This document shows positions 33,190-44,519 of a stretch of 64,000 nt of DNA, one piece after another. Made by a program: the position numbers and the translations under genes. The DNA is from Mesaphorura yosii. Lineage: Eukaryota; Arthropoda; Collembola; Poduromorpha; Tullbergiidae. The stretch is taken from the NCBI GenBank assembly GCA_009869945.1, contig WIXG01000290.1, positions 1-64,000 of the forward strand. The letters are read 5' to 3'. Position 1 is the stretch's first letter. Each line of letters begins with the position of its first letter. A model generated the notes under the pieces. It had not been told where the DNA came from. It did not search any database and was given only the letters and a program-made list of their open reading frames with translations.

Positions 33190-34754
33190 ATGGATTTGGA
33201 TGACGCTTCGGCGGTGGAGAAGGAGGCCATAAGAAAAATCCTGTTTCCAAGTGATGAAGAGGCCCTCGAGAAGATTGGATTCATGGAGTCGCAAGATGAA
33301 GATGAACAAGAGAACTCTGACTTTGACGACTATTCCCACATCGAGAACGTAACCATCAATTTTGACTTCAACCAAACCGTAGAAGCTATCGAGGGAAGCT
33401 GGAGTTTGAGCGAATGGAGTGATGAAAGAGAAGCAGGTAAGCGGATCCATTTTGTCTGCTAGTTCCGTAAGGACTGACCATGCATCTCAAGCCAGCTAAA
33501 CGTTGGCCATTGTAGGCTCGCCGCCATTTTGTACAATTGTAGTGTCATCCACTCGCTCAAAGTTATAGTTGCAAGAAAAATCTTTAAATCTTGAATTTGT
33601 TGCAGACGACGAATGCCACCTCATTCGCACATGGGACAACCCTCCAGCTGAAGTTCATTATGATACCGCCGATTGTGAAGCCACGGCCATGGGAGGAGGT
33701 GCAGACAGTGCGGGGAAGGGCTGTACTCTCTTCCAGTCAATGGAGTACCCTCAAATAAACTTTCAGATTCCCATTGCACCATGGTTGTGTTGGGAATTGA
33801 CTTCTCCTCAGCAGCAGTTCCCGGCAGCGCCTGCACCCTCGCATGGATTTTATCCATATACGGAGCCGAATCAGCCTCTCCCAAGTACTCCTCTGACTTC
33901 TCTCTCGCCAGCGTGTCCGAACACGCAATTCCAAACTTTTTGGACTGAAGTCCTCTATCAGCCTTGGCAAGTTGCGGCGCCACAATTTGGAGATAGCAGG
34001 TATTCATCACTCACCACACTAATATGTATCTCTCACTCGTCAGTCACCCCAATCCGCTATTTTACTTCGTGTGCCTACATTTAGTCTCACATACTCAGAG
34101 CCGCCGGCGCCAATGAGGAATGGTTCCGCGTTTGGGGGTTCACAACTCGTATCATATGCGGCCCCAAATTTTCTAGCAACGGATTGTGCTGGTAAAAATT
34201 TGACGCCTTTTGCTTTTGCATTGGGTACAAGACTAAGGTAATTTTATTTGGGCTTAATTTTTCATTCAGTTTGTCCGCGAAAACGGAAGCGAAGCCAGAA
34301 GAATAAAAATCGACACGGTTCTTTTCGGTTCACGGCTCAGAAGTGGTCTGGACATTCTGGAGACGAACATTGTCGCTTTTGCTGGAGGAACAACGAGACG
34401 AGGGCAGTGTACACTTCCCACACGCTGAGGAATGCGTTTGGCCAGCTCACCTGCCCAATTCTAATGCGACACGTTTGTCCAATCTGCAAGCAAACGGGCC
34501 TCGACGCTCACACTGAACGGTAAGACAAAGAACTAAGCAGCTGATAGCTGCATTGTAATTCGACTGATTTCTGTATACAAGCGAATTTGTGTGCCGACAG
34601 ATCTCTGCACAAAATGTGAATAAATTTTCTGCTGATGTTTCACTCTAGATTTTGCCCCGTTCGGAGCGCCAATGAGGGTGAACCGGGGCCGTCCAGTTTG
34701 TGGACAAGGAAAGGAGCGCTGGCATCGGTTGGAAGAAATCCACTTCGTGCTTGA
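33190..34754 (+). CDS. nos: Nanos, translational repressor with paired CCHC zinc fingers
   Basis: Germline RNA-binding cofactor that works with Pumilio and recruits the CCR4-NOT deadenylase. Five exons join in phase: 33190-33436, 33606-33999, 34085-34191, 34270-34519 and 34649-34754, giving 367 residues. The N-terminal two-thirds is acidic and then Pro/Gln-rich without a known domain. The C-terminal zinc-finger region fits the family spacing exactly: C-x2-C-x12-H-x10-C, seven residues, C-x2-C-x7-H-x4-C, with YTSHTLRNAFGQLTCP and CPICKQTGLDAHTERFC. A basic run (RKRKRSQKNKNRH) precedes the fingers. The last zinc ligand lies in the final exon, so an intron cuts the second finger. The start at 33190 is the first in-frame ATG after an acceptor; an earlier coding exon cannot be excluded. 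Confidence 0.92.
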
Positions 34755-35699
34755 ATTGACACCTACTCCTGACAATTTGGATAGGTCACATATCTATGCA
34801 GAGATTACTAGATTTTTGTCAGGGCGGCTTTAGTTTATGCTTCTTATGCAGGGTGTTAAATGACCTTACTACACAAACTGCACATGCGAAGGGAAAAATT
34901 TTCGTGCTTAATGTTGATTAAATACATGTATCTTGGTTTATTGATTTGGGAAGCATTAACATCCGAATTCACTTAATTACTGCGTGCTCTGTCAGTTGAA
35001 TGAATGCTCCTTAATGGAAACAGAAACATACTTCTTATTCATGCTGTGTCATCTCGAATTGACATGGACTTTCTCGGACGTATTGCATGCACGTACACAC
35101 GAACTTGATCCACGATCATATGCGTAGTTGTGTTACCATCCGTGTATGCTCAGCACAGTACTACAAAGCCTGATGACAGTACAAGTAAGCACAGCACCCT
35201 GCCCCTACTCCGTGAGCACCTTTGCGTCCTTCCACCAAGAACCAAGTTAAGTTGCTCTTTCTTGTGCGTCGGTGCTGGTGACGTCGGGAGATGAAATGCT
35301 TGTAACCTGAATTCGAATTCCAAAAGCCTATTGTCCTCTGTTTAGAATAAGCAAAGATTAAAACTTAAATCGAAATGTTATTATTTAAGTTATTTAGTGG
35401 CTCAAGTTCGCAACGAACCTCCAGGATATTCTTACCCTTAACGATGCATGCATGGAATAATTAAGGTGAGGTGTAGTGAGAAGATTTAACTATTTAAACT
35501 TAAACTTACTGGTTATGGAAAGATATTTGCTTTGTTGCAAACTCAGAAAGTTCCTGAGACAATTTCAGATGTGGATCATCGGCTAACTTTGGATCCGGTG
35601 GTATGTCTTGTGAATTTATTTTTGATTTAGCATTGAGGAAGTGACACGCATCAACAGTAGATAACTTTGCATAAACAGACGCTGAAGCCGTAAAATACT
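34755..35699. other. Gap between Nanos and Asx
   Basis: About 950 bp, AT-rich towards the right. Nothing coding was recognised. An upstream Asx exon could be here, but I see no HARE-HTH-like sequence. Confidence 0.45.
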
Positions 35700-38600
35700 A
35701 TGGATGAGATACAAACATCGGCTGATGCTGACTTGGAAATCGTCTTCGATGCCTCTGAATTTACGACAAATTCAGTAAAATCCACAGAGGGGGGAATTCC
35801 AGAGCTACGTGAGCCTGACATCTCCATGAATGATGCCGTAGGTGAAAATGGAGATGAAGGTCAGCCCGAAGAGATCCAGAACGAAACAGTCAATCTGATG
35901 GAGACGAAATTGTCAGCGCCTGCTGCTGTCGCTGTATTGTCGTTTGCAAACGCGAATGGACTCCAAGAAGTCATCCCTAACGCTTCACTTCCGGATATCA
36001 CAATCACACCAGTGACCAAATGCGTCAGGAGAAGAAGACGAAAGCGATTTTTCTCATCGAATCCTGCCAATACAGTAGCTTACAGGACTCGGACGGTTAC
36101 CAAGGCTAAATTAGCAAGCAGTAAGTTGCATGCAGTTCTGTATCAAATAATTGAAGCTTGCATACATTCTGGCCTAGTTTATAAGCTAAACTAAAAGCTA
36201 ATACTGAATTTCATTAATCATTAGAAGAATCTGGGAATGTACAAGAGTCCAAGTTGGTGGCTGCGCCAATTAAGAATGTGCAAAGCAAGTCAAAGACTTT
36301 AGATGCCAGAAATTCCAACTCCGAGCTGCCTGAAGGTGATGTGAGATCATCGAGGAAACGAAATACCAAGAAGCCAACGCAAATGCTTGATCAACCAGAG
36401 CAGAAGAGGGAACGATTTATTGACCTGGACAGACCTGGCTCTGTTCTGGGACAAATTAACATCAGGTCCATTCTTAACAAGCAAACATTTGACCTGCTAC
36501 CTTCGCTTTATCAGTACAAGCTTCTACAACTCCTCCCTGATGTGGACACTGTTGTTGGTCCTGACAATGCGTCAACGTAAGAAATTAGTGAATGAAATGG
36601 AATTTAGAATAGTAGAATTACTCAAGTGACCTGGATTTGATGAAGTCTTTCTTTCGCTTTCCAGGCCCAGTACATCGGCTTTCAACAACGAATTCTTTGC
36701 AAAAGCGTGCGAGGAATGGAAGACGAGACTGATGGCCGGAGAATTCACGCCCGAGCAAATCCAAAAAAATCGACAGGAAGCAGAAAGGGACAAGAGCAAG
36801 TTGGACCCGTGGAAAGTATGTGCAACTATCAAAGCCACAAAAAACATTTAACTGTGAAAATGTATAATTTTTGGTCTTTACGCTTTCTGCAGGTAAAGTA
36901 TTTCGAACCAGTGTGGGGAACGAAAGCACCCACATCACAAAACTCCAAACCTCCAAAAACGAGCGTCGGTGAGAACGCGCTGTCAACTTCCAAGCCAAGC
37001 TTAGAGCTTCATTCAGCATCACCTGTCGCTCTCATCTCATCGGCGAACCAGGAAGAAGGTGGAGTCTTGACAGGCGACAAAGTCAGTCAACCCGGAGCTG
37101 GTCGAGGCCAGGATTTGGGACTTCCTGGAAACCCACCCCAAATAGAAATCCAGGTGAACTCGGATCAGACTCAATCTAGGCGCGATTCGTTGACTTCGCC
37201 GTCGAGAAGCACCAAGCGGGTTCATCCGAGCATAAATGGCGAGGATCAGTTGCAAGACAAGAGAGGACGGCTAAGCGTCGAGCCCTTCTGCCCAGGTTGG
37301 TGGCTCCCTCCTGCCAATTTGAATACTATTTAGACTCTGTGTAATCTTTTGTCATTTACTGGGCTTCGAACAGAGCTGAAGCATGAGCCGTGTCCCTCCA
37401 GCTCCATCGGCACTCCGGAAGTGCTCAAGCCGGAAACCGTTGCCAAGCAGCAGGAGGAAGAGAACAAGCTGGTTGGTTTACCTCCTCAAAGCTTATCCCC
37501 TGCCTTGGAGGTGAAGAGTGTGGAGCATGTCGCGAGTGAAGATATGACCATTGTTAAAACGGAGGACGTCCCTGCCGACGCGGAAGAAGAGGTGGCGACC
37601 AATTTCGTAAGGGGGCGAAATGCCTCGGATGAGAACCTTGTGAGGAGTGGAGGAGGACCTCTTCATTCGCAGTCCCAGGTTGACAGCAACGCCAGAGAGG
37701 AGAGCTCACGGACAAAGAGCGTTACTCAAGCGGGTCAGCCTGACCAAAAGGCGCAGACACAAACTGTGAGTGATGTCCAGTCACCCTCAAACGAGGGAGG
37801 CAGGGCGGAAGATCACGCTGACCAGGCGCCTAATGTAAATCAACCGGAGCTGCCAAGCGAAATCCCGAAGTTTGGGGACATGGAAAACGCAAATTTTTCG
37901 CAAGTGATTGTTGGGACGTCTGGCACTGTAATACCAACCGTTGACGAAACGAAAGGTGACTGTGACGGAAGATTGCTAGAAAGTGTGCCTCAAACCCTCG
38001 GTGTAGAATCAAGGAGCGGAAGCGGAGACGGGAGTAGTAACTCAATGTCCACAGAAAGCATAAGCTCGCACGTACAAATCTTTGCAAATCAGAGTGACTG
38101 TGAAGGGAATCTTGTTCATGCGACCGCAACAAATGGCAAACATGCTTCTTTGGTTCAATCCAATCAGGCAATGGAAATTCACAGAAAGGCCCGGCCCAAA
38201 GCTAAGCAGGTAGGGTCATAGTTCCGTATGTTGTTCGAAGTCAAAGATTATGTGCCGCAAATCGTGAGAATTTTTTTGGTTGTTTGCTGTAGGGCAAGTT
38301 GACGAGAACTCCGTCTGCACCACCGGGCTCAGTGAACCTGGAACGGTCATACCAGATCTGCCAAGCGGTGATTCAAAACAGTCCGAACAGAGAACAACTT
38401 CAGAACCAACTCGTCAAACCCCCGCCCGTGCTTGTCACCAGCAAAGCGGATGCGTCCCTCGCGGGATACCAGCAGCAGTTCAGGTAACCATGAAAAGACA
38501 TCAACAAACATGTCTCAAACGAAGATCCATGTCTCGAATGTGAAATGAAGTAACTGAGCCAATTACACGACTGAATATTTTTTGTACAGTTTGTCCACTC

Positions 38601-41600
38601 AGCCACCGGTTACGCAGCCCCAACGTCGTGGTTCAACTCCCGCGTTGGTCCAGGCCACGCAGCTGCCGCCTCACGTCCAGCTTCTGAGGCCGCACCAAAA
38701 GCTGATTCTGACGCACATTTCTGGATCTCCGCCCAACAAACAGCTGGGCGTCTCGGCGCATCCCATCATGGCTCACCCTCAGCTGGGTCCTTCAGGTCTC
38801 TCAGCTCTCCCGATCCTGAAACCTGTTCAGGCGTCAAACCCTGTGCTCCTGCAGTCGGGCGCGGGCAAACCACTCCTTCAGTCGCAACAGGTAAGCGGCC
38901 GAGTGCATTCTTTTGTCGCTTCATTTTGGGCAGGGATGCAGGGAATTGGGCAGAGTGGTGAGTGGGTGGGTGGGTGATAGTTGCATGTAGCGTTGTGTTG
39001 GTGTGAGTGAGCCGTTAACACTTCACTAATCCTGATATGCGATGCTGTACAGTCCCATACTCCAGCCACAAGTAGCGCTCCTGCAGCCACAGTAATCACC
39101 TCTCAGCAGTTGGCAATGCTTATTCAGCAGCAGCAGAGGCAGGGCGCTCCGGCGGTTCTCCAGCCACTCGCTGGCGGAGGAAGGAACACCGGCCTCATCA
39201 ACTCCGTGACCACCTCGCGATGTGACGCAGTATCGTATTCGCAGCAGGCGTTCACCTGCGCCGGCGGAATTACGGCGAGGAGCATCAGCTCTCTTCCTCC
39301 CCACATAAAAATAATTAGTTCGCAGTATCTGCACAGAGTTCCCAGCAGCGCAGTTTCCTCGCTCCCGAACTCCGCTCCTCCTTCGCTTCCTTCCCTGAAC
39401 CAGGTTGTCCGCATCCCTATCCAGAGACAAGGTGGCAAACCCTCTCCGCAGGGTAACCTGCCCATCCGGGCCAAAATAATCAACAGCGTGGGAGAGACGC
39501 TCACTATTCATCGAGCACCAACATCCCTCCAGCAGATCGACTTCAACTCCACTGCAAGCGTAGTTAGCGTGGGATCAAGTGCCGGCGGCTCGAAAGACTT
39601 GAGCCATGAATTTGCCCAGCGGAGTCAGGACAGTCAGCACCACGGCCACAGCAGCAATCAATCGGTGGCTTTCCCCTCAAAGGTCAGGGTGATTAGGGCT
39701 ATTGACAATATGGGCCTAATTCCTCAAACGAACAAGAATGGAGCACCGGTCTTGGCCCAGGCAAATGGCGCATTGGGAGGAGGTGCCAGTGTGGGCTCCA
39801 GTTTAGCCGAGTTTGTCACGAGCCAGTTAGCAGCGTCCAATATCCGTCCAATCTCACCACTCGGTGTGGAGCACAAACAAAACGTCTCCTTCATGAGCAC
39901 AGGAGTTCGCAGCAACTCGCCATGTCCCCGCAATGACCAAGTTTTGGGAGCGACGCTGCAAGCTGCGAGACCCCAGACGAATAACGGTGGTAGCTTGGCT
40001 GAGGGAGGACAGGGCGCATTGCTCCAAGGCTTCTCAAACTCGGACGACCTGGGCTTGGTTCCCGGTTGGGTGGGAGTCAACGGTGAGCAGGAGGTGGACT
40101 TGGCCGCCACCTTGGACTCCCCGTACAGCTTCATTTCGGAGGCCGAGTTGGGAAGCGTGGCCGAAACGATCGACGTTACCACCAAGACGACGCCGGAAGG
40201 TGACTCTGGCGCTTCGGGCTCCTCGAAGCAGATGAGTACGGTGTACTTTGCGGGTTCCAGTGGGTGGGACGGCAGCTGCCTCGCTTCGAGCGGGGATTCC
40301 TCTTCTGACCCCATCATGTTTGTGTCCCCTTCTTACGAACTGGGCGCGTATGTAACCCAGAAAGCCTTTCCTTCTCCTGCCTCCTTCCCCAAGTCGCGCA
40401 CGTCCCTCACTCCGGCAGATGCACTGGGCAAGGCTGGCCTTGAGCACAAAGGTGGCGGAGGAAACCAGGTGAGCGGGCCTCCAACTCTCTTGCACGAAAT
40501 CTGACGTCTTTCCTCTCAATCAACTCTTCGCCTCCCTCCTCCTCGTCTCTTTCAGCCTTCCGTCGTCAGCTTTCGATCGCGCATGAGACTTGATCCATCT
40601 GATGTGAGAGAAAAAGTGCATGAAGCTTCGAGTGTGCAACTGCTTGCAGTCTCAAAACTACAAATTCGCATGCTTTCTTAACCAATTAACACGCTTTTAG
40701 ATCCAACTGCTTGCCTGTGACGACTTCTCCGTCGTGACTGCTTTCGTTGGTCGAGACACGAACGACGAACACCTTTTGCGCAAGCCATCCGTAATAGGCA
40801 GTCGATTGTCAGGCGTTTCAGCTCGATTGCTTTAAGTGGCATTCTCGTAACCTATGTTTTCTATTGTTAACTGCAGCATGGCCAAGCAGGAAGCACGTCG
40901 AGGTTTGAGAGTCCTGCGTCGCAGGCTCCGTCCGATGGTCTTCGTCAGCAGTACATCATCGTTCAGGCCACCGGAAGCAATGGGCTACCCACCAACTTGG
41001 CAGTTCCCACAAATTCCCTTCTCCTCTCCTCACCCGTGCTCATGGACCAAAAGCGAGATCTCCAGAACGACAACTCCAACGCGGTTGCTGGAATGCAGCC
41101 CGGGAATTTCTCCATCGGACTCGATGGCTCCAACTGTGAGGCTGTGACTGTAGCCGGCGTTCCCACTGCGAACCACCTGCAGGGTGGGCAGAGCAGCAGC
41201 TGCCCAATCTCCATCCAGTCTCAACTGGGTATGGATGTCAAGGTACTTTCTTCACTCTACTACAAGTTGAGATGGGCCGAATGCTTAATTTTGAACTGAT
41301 CTCCTGCAGGTCGTCTATGCAAGCACTGCCTCTGGTGATGGCAACGGCTTGGCTTGCGTGCAGACGAGCGCACCGAGCCAAGGCCAGTACATGCTCAACT
41401 CGTTCGTGAACCAGACGGGTCCAGTCCAGTACAAGGTGTCTCCTTCGAACCAGCTGAGGGGCCCCAGCCTGATAACTGTCCCCATGAGCACTCAGCTGCA
41501 GCGCCATCCCCCCGCCCAGTCGATCAGCAGCGGTCAAAACATCATCCACATTCAGAGTCCCGCTCTCCTCGGTCAGCAGATTGGGAACCGAATCGTCAAC

Positions 41601-42029
41601 GTCGGCCTGAAAGCCCAAAACACGTGGAGCTCGTCTGGAATTGTCAATGTCATGAACTCCTCGGCGACTGTTGTCACTGCGCCTGTTGCCGACACGACGC
41701 AGAGTGGAGTTCAGGGCGCACAGCAACTGCACAACTTGAACGTGCTGGAGGGCGGAGGAGGTGCGAGCACTCCGTTGAACGTGAAAGTGGTTCAGTTGGG
41801 AGGGAACGGGAATGTTGTGAGTGCAGGCATGGATAGACTCGCGATTCTGCCGAAACCCTCAGCGAGAGGCGACTGTCCGGCCCCTCGACTGGAGCACATT
41901 GTTCTGGATAAGAAGGGAAATTGCATTTGTGATTTACGAGCTATGGTCATGTGTCGAAAGTGTGGCGTCTTTTGCCACGACGATTGCATGGGGGCCACGA
42001 ACCTCTGCATGACGTGCACGATTCGATGA
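35700..42029 (+). CDS. Asx: Additional sex combs (ASXL family), PR-DUB subunit
   Basis: Asx activates the deubiquitinase Calypso/BAP1, which removes ubiquitin from Lys119-type sites on histone H2A in Polycomb regulation. The N-terminal region is acidic, then basic (RRRRRKRFFSSNPAN). The DEUBAD domain spans the exons at about 36400-36940: INIRSILNKQTFDLL, YKLLQLLPDVDTVVG, then the conserved NNEFF motif, EEWKTRL, GEFTPEQI and KVKYFEPVWG. About 1300 residues of low-complexity Ser/Gln/Gly-rich sequence follow. The protein ends in the atypical ASXL PHD finger (AMVMCRKCGVFCHDDCMG, then CMTC). Fly and vertebrate proteins share this layout. The HARE-HTH domain of vertebrate ASXL is not seen upstream. 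An AATAAA lies at 42149-42154. Confidence 0.92.
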
Positions 42030-42148
42030 GACCGCTATGGAAATGACAAACTTGTATTTAAAAGAACCACGTACATTATATTTTATGTATTAATACTTGT
42101 ATTTTTGCCACTTCTTGACTTGCCTGTCAAAGCAAAATGTTCTCAGTA

Positions 42149-42154
42149 AATAAA
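42149..42154 (+). terminator. AATAAA polyadenylation signal of Asx
   Basis: Canonical hexamer 120 bp past the Asx stop. The EMC8/9 stop on the opposite strand is 69 bp further on. Confidence 0.7.
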
Positions 42155-42222
42155 GCCGGCTAGTTAGACATTCGTGTACAAAATTGCACGAGCTCAATTA
42201 CAAAATTACTATTACAAGTGGT

Positions 42223-43136
42223 TTAGGACAACTGTTGAATACACTGATTAACCGGCGTGTTGGCCCAATAATCTAAGCTAATGTCGTCCATGTGATTATC
42301 AAAGTCAACCAGCTTCTCGTACGCTTTTGCCTGAATCAGTGCACTGACTGTGCTCAGACATCCCTGTTCATCCGGCTCCAGACGCGCCACAACGTTCTCC
42401 ACCTACCCAAGTGAAGAGCCAAATGATTATACACAAGTCAAGTCTCGCGAATAATGACAGGAGGTTGGAATTAACAGATGCTTGCCTTCAGTTTGCCATC
42501 CGCTAATCTGTAGAAGTTGAATGGAATGGATTCCAGATTTGAATCGACTTGCTCGTTGTTTACCTGCAATGACAGATCAGAATTTAGCATAGCGAAAACT
42601 TATTGAAGTCAGGAGTACAAGCCTGTTACGCTCACCATCAAAATCAGTATTTTTGGATTTAGTTCGCCGAGTTTTTCCGCAATTCGGGTGGCCACGAAGT
42701 CAGGCCTATTGAATATCATTACAAAGTTACAATTTAAGCACAAGAGACAAGCAAGCATAAGTATACACGAATTGGACTTGATGCTTTGTGCTTGGTCTTC
42801 TTACTGGCTGTCGTTTATGTATTCATTGGCCTGATAGTAGCCAGTAACTATCTGGTTTGTTCGTTTGCAATGCTGTTCCACTTGAGCAAGAGCCACTTCC
42901 ATGGAGGGAGTCACGTACTTCGACATGTGGAGCAGGGGAATTGCTTCGTGAAATTTCAGGGGCGCAGATCGTTTCTCGCTGCTTGCAGAGTTGGCACTGG
43001 ACTCTCCTGTTGATCTGCCGCTGTCATCGAGACTTTCCTTCTTGCTCAGCAAAACTCCGTTCACAAAATACTCGGGATACTTTGTGATATGTAGTATGAT
43101 CTTGGAGAAGGGATTCACTCCAAATGAAACCTCCAT
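42223..43136 (-). CDS. EMC8: EMC8/EMC9, ER membrane protein complex subunit
   Basis: Cytosolic MPN-like subunit of the EMC insertase, which places tail-anchored and multipass proteins into the ER membrane. The protein starts MEVSFGVNPFSKIILH, then ITKYPEYFVNGVLL, AIPLLHMSKYVTPSMEVAL, IVTGYYQANEYINDS, VATRIAEKL, and closes with AYEKLVDFDNHMDDISLDYWANTPVN. This order is that of vertebrate EMC8/9. The metal-binding JAMM residues are absent, as in the family. A second Ser-rich insert follows the first block. Invertebrates carry one EMC8/9 gene, so it is not closer to one human copy in any way I can tell. Confidence 0.92.
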
Positions 43137-43635
43137 TTTACTGTAATTAAAGAAGATAAAGACACCATCATGGTGTCGGTGACTAAACATACCCTTCCTA
43201 ATGCGAAGTTTAACTTACATCGCTTACGTGTTATAAGAGCAGTCGTGCTGTGGGGAAAATAAATATTACTTTAATCTGATTGCCCTTTCTTATGTCTTGA
43301 TTTCGACTCGAAACTGCTGAAACCCAGATCCAAATGTGGAGATGGACAATTGCTGATGTGCGACTTCACCACCTAAAATGACTGAAGTCAAGTTCAAACT
43401 TCGTCGAATTTCTTGTGCAAGCTTGTTGTAAACGCTGATCTCATGCTCTCGTGTTGCAACCATCCGTCGCTCTTCATCACAGCCTTCGCTGCGCTGCTGC
43501 GGCCTGTTTCGGATTCCACTGCCCTCGAATTTTCAACTAGCATTTTTTGTGTAAAGGAAGTGACTGGCTATCAATTTCAAGAAGCGTTGGGTTGGAGACA
43601 AATTTGGGAATAGATAGATAGTGAAAGGAATTATC
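43137..43635. other. Divergent intergenic region, EMC8/9 and mL42
   Basis: About 500 bp between opposite-strand start codons, a likely bidirectional promoter. Nothing coding is seen. Confidence 0.5.
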
Positions 43636-44418
43636 ATGTACTCGCTGCTCGAGCCCTCGAAGGGCATCGCAGTCAAGTTGAGTCGCTGCATCAGCAGCAC
43701 CCGAAACAAAGTGGGGATCCAGATTGGGAAGAAGCCCGTACCCGCCGTGCTGGACACTTCCCGAGTCATTGAGAAGGAAGAAAAAACAGAGACTGACCAG
43801 GTGGTGCTGAGCAGAAATGGACAAGTGGTCGTCTGCTGGCACCCGGAGACGCCCTTCCCCTACGAAATGTCGAAACCGATTCCGGAATCCGCCTTCCCGA
43901 CAGACTCGGCCCTCAAAATTCAGGCTTTAGAGCCGGTGAGTCTTGTGATCTCTACTTTTTATACTGCATGCGCCATGCAATATATTCTGTCGATCGGCTT
44001 CGCTCTGTCCATCTGACTTCCCGATAGTGCGACACAACGCATCTTTACGATTAGCGATCTCTTAATCAATCGAGCGATTAAGAGATCGCTAATCGTAAAG
44101 ACATGTTGGTGCGACAAGACTAATGCGTTCAAAGTTCAAACATGAAAAGGAAGTAGTTTTCACGAATTATGAGCGAAACTAAGCAACACTGTCTTGTATG
44201 TGTATATAAAGTATCGTATTTTCAACTTTTATTCTTTCGATTTAATGCAGGTGAAGGAATTATTTCGGAAGAAACACCAGAAAATCATGGTTCGGGAGCT
44301 CATGCAACTGACCCACACCAGTAAGCATCGTTGGTTCCTGAAGCCGACTCGGCAGAACCGCCTCCGAATGTACAATCAAAACGACGAACGACGAGATCGA
44401 GATCGCGATTATCTGTAG
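43636..44418 (+). CDS. MRPL42: Mitochondrial ribosomal protein mL42
   Basis: Large-subunit mitoribosome protein. Two exons in phase, 43636-43935 and 44251-44418, give 155 residues. The first ATG is at 43636, giving MYSLLEPSKG and an N-terminus with Arg and Ser like a presequence. The family signature is NGQVVVCWHPETPFPYE with SKPIP, and in the second exon LMQLTHTSKHRWFLKP, matching the human TIVCYHP..PYE..KPIP and TTKHRW blocks. The tail is an Arg/Asp repeat. The single 315-bp intron contains a perfect inverted repeat. An AATAAA follows at 44445-44450, and CDK10 ends 101 bp away on the other strand. Confidence 0.9.
44043..44100. repeat. Perfect 25-bp inverted repeat with 8-nt loop in mL42 intron
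   Basis: Arms 44043-44067 and 44076-44100 are exact reverse complements (left arm begins CTTTACGATTAGC), separated by AATCGAGC. Flanks hold further loose complementarity (ACACAACGCAT and ACATGTTGGTG). The stem would be very stable in RNA or single-stranded DNA. Confidence 0.92.
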
Positions 44419-44444
44419 TAATATTTATGGTACTTGCTTCAGTT

Positions 44445-44450
44445 AATAAA
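44445..44450 (+). terminator. AATAAA polyadenylation signal of mL42
   Basis: Hexamer 27 bp after the mL42 stop, in the narrow gap to the convergent CDK10 gene. Confidence 0.65.
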
Positions 44451-44519
44451 ATTGACATGTAAAACACTAAAAATGCTGCAATAAAATATGTTCTATGTTC
44501 ATGTTATCTTTCGATTGTT

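Noticed and set aside
38945-38976. GTGGGTGGGTG run in an Asx intron
   Set aside because: Short G/T-rich simple sequence; too short for a convincing G-quadruplex or repeat array.
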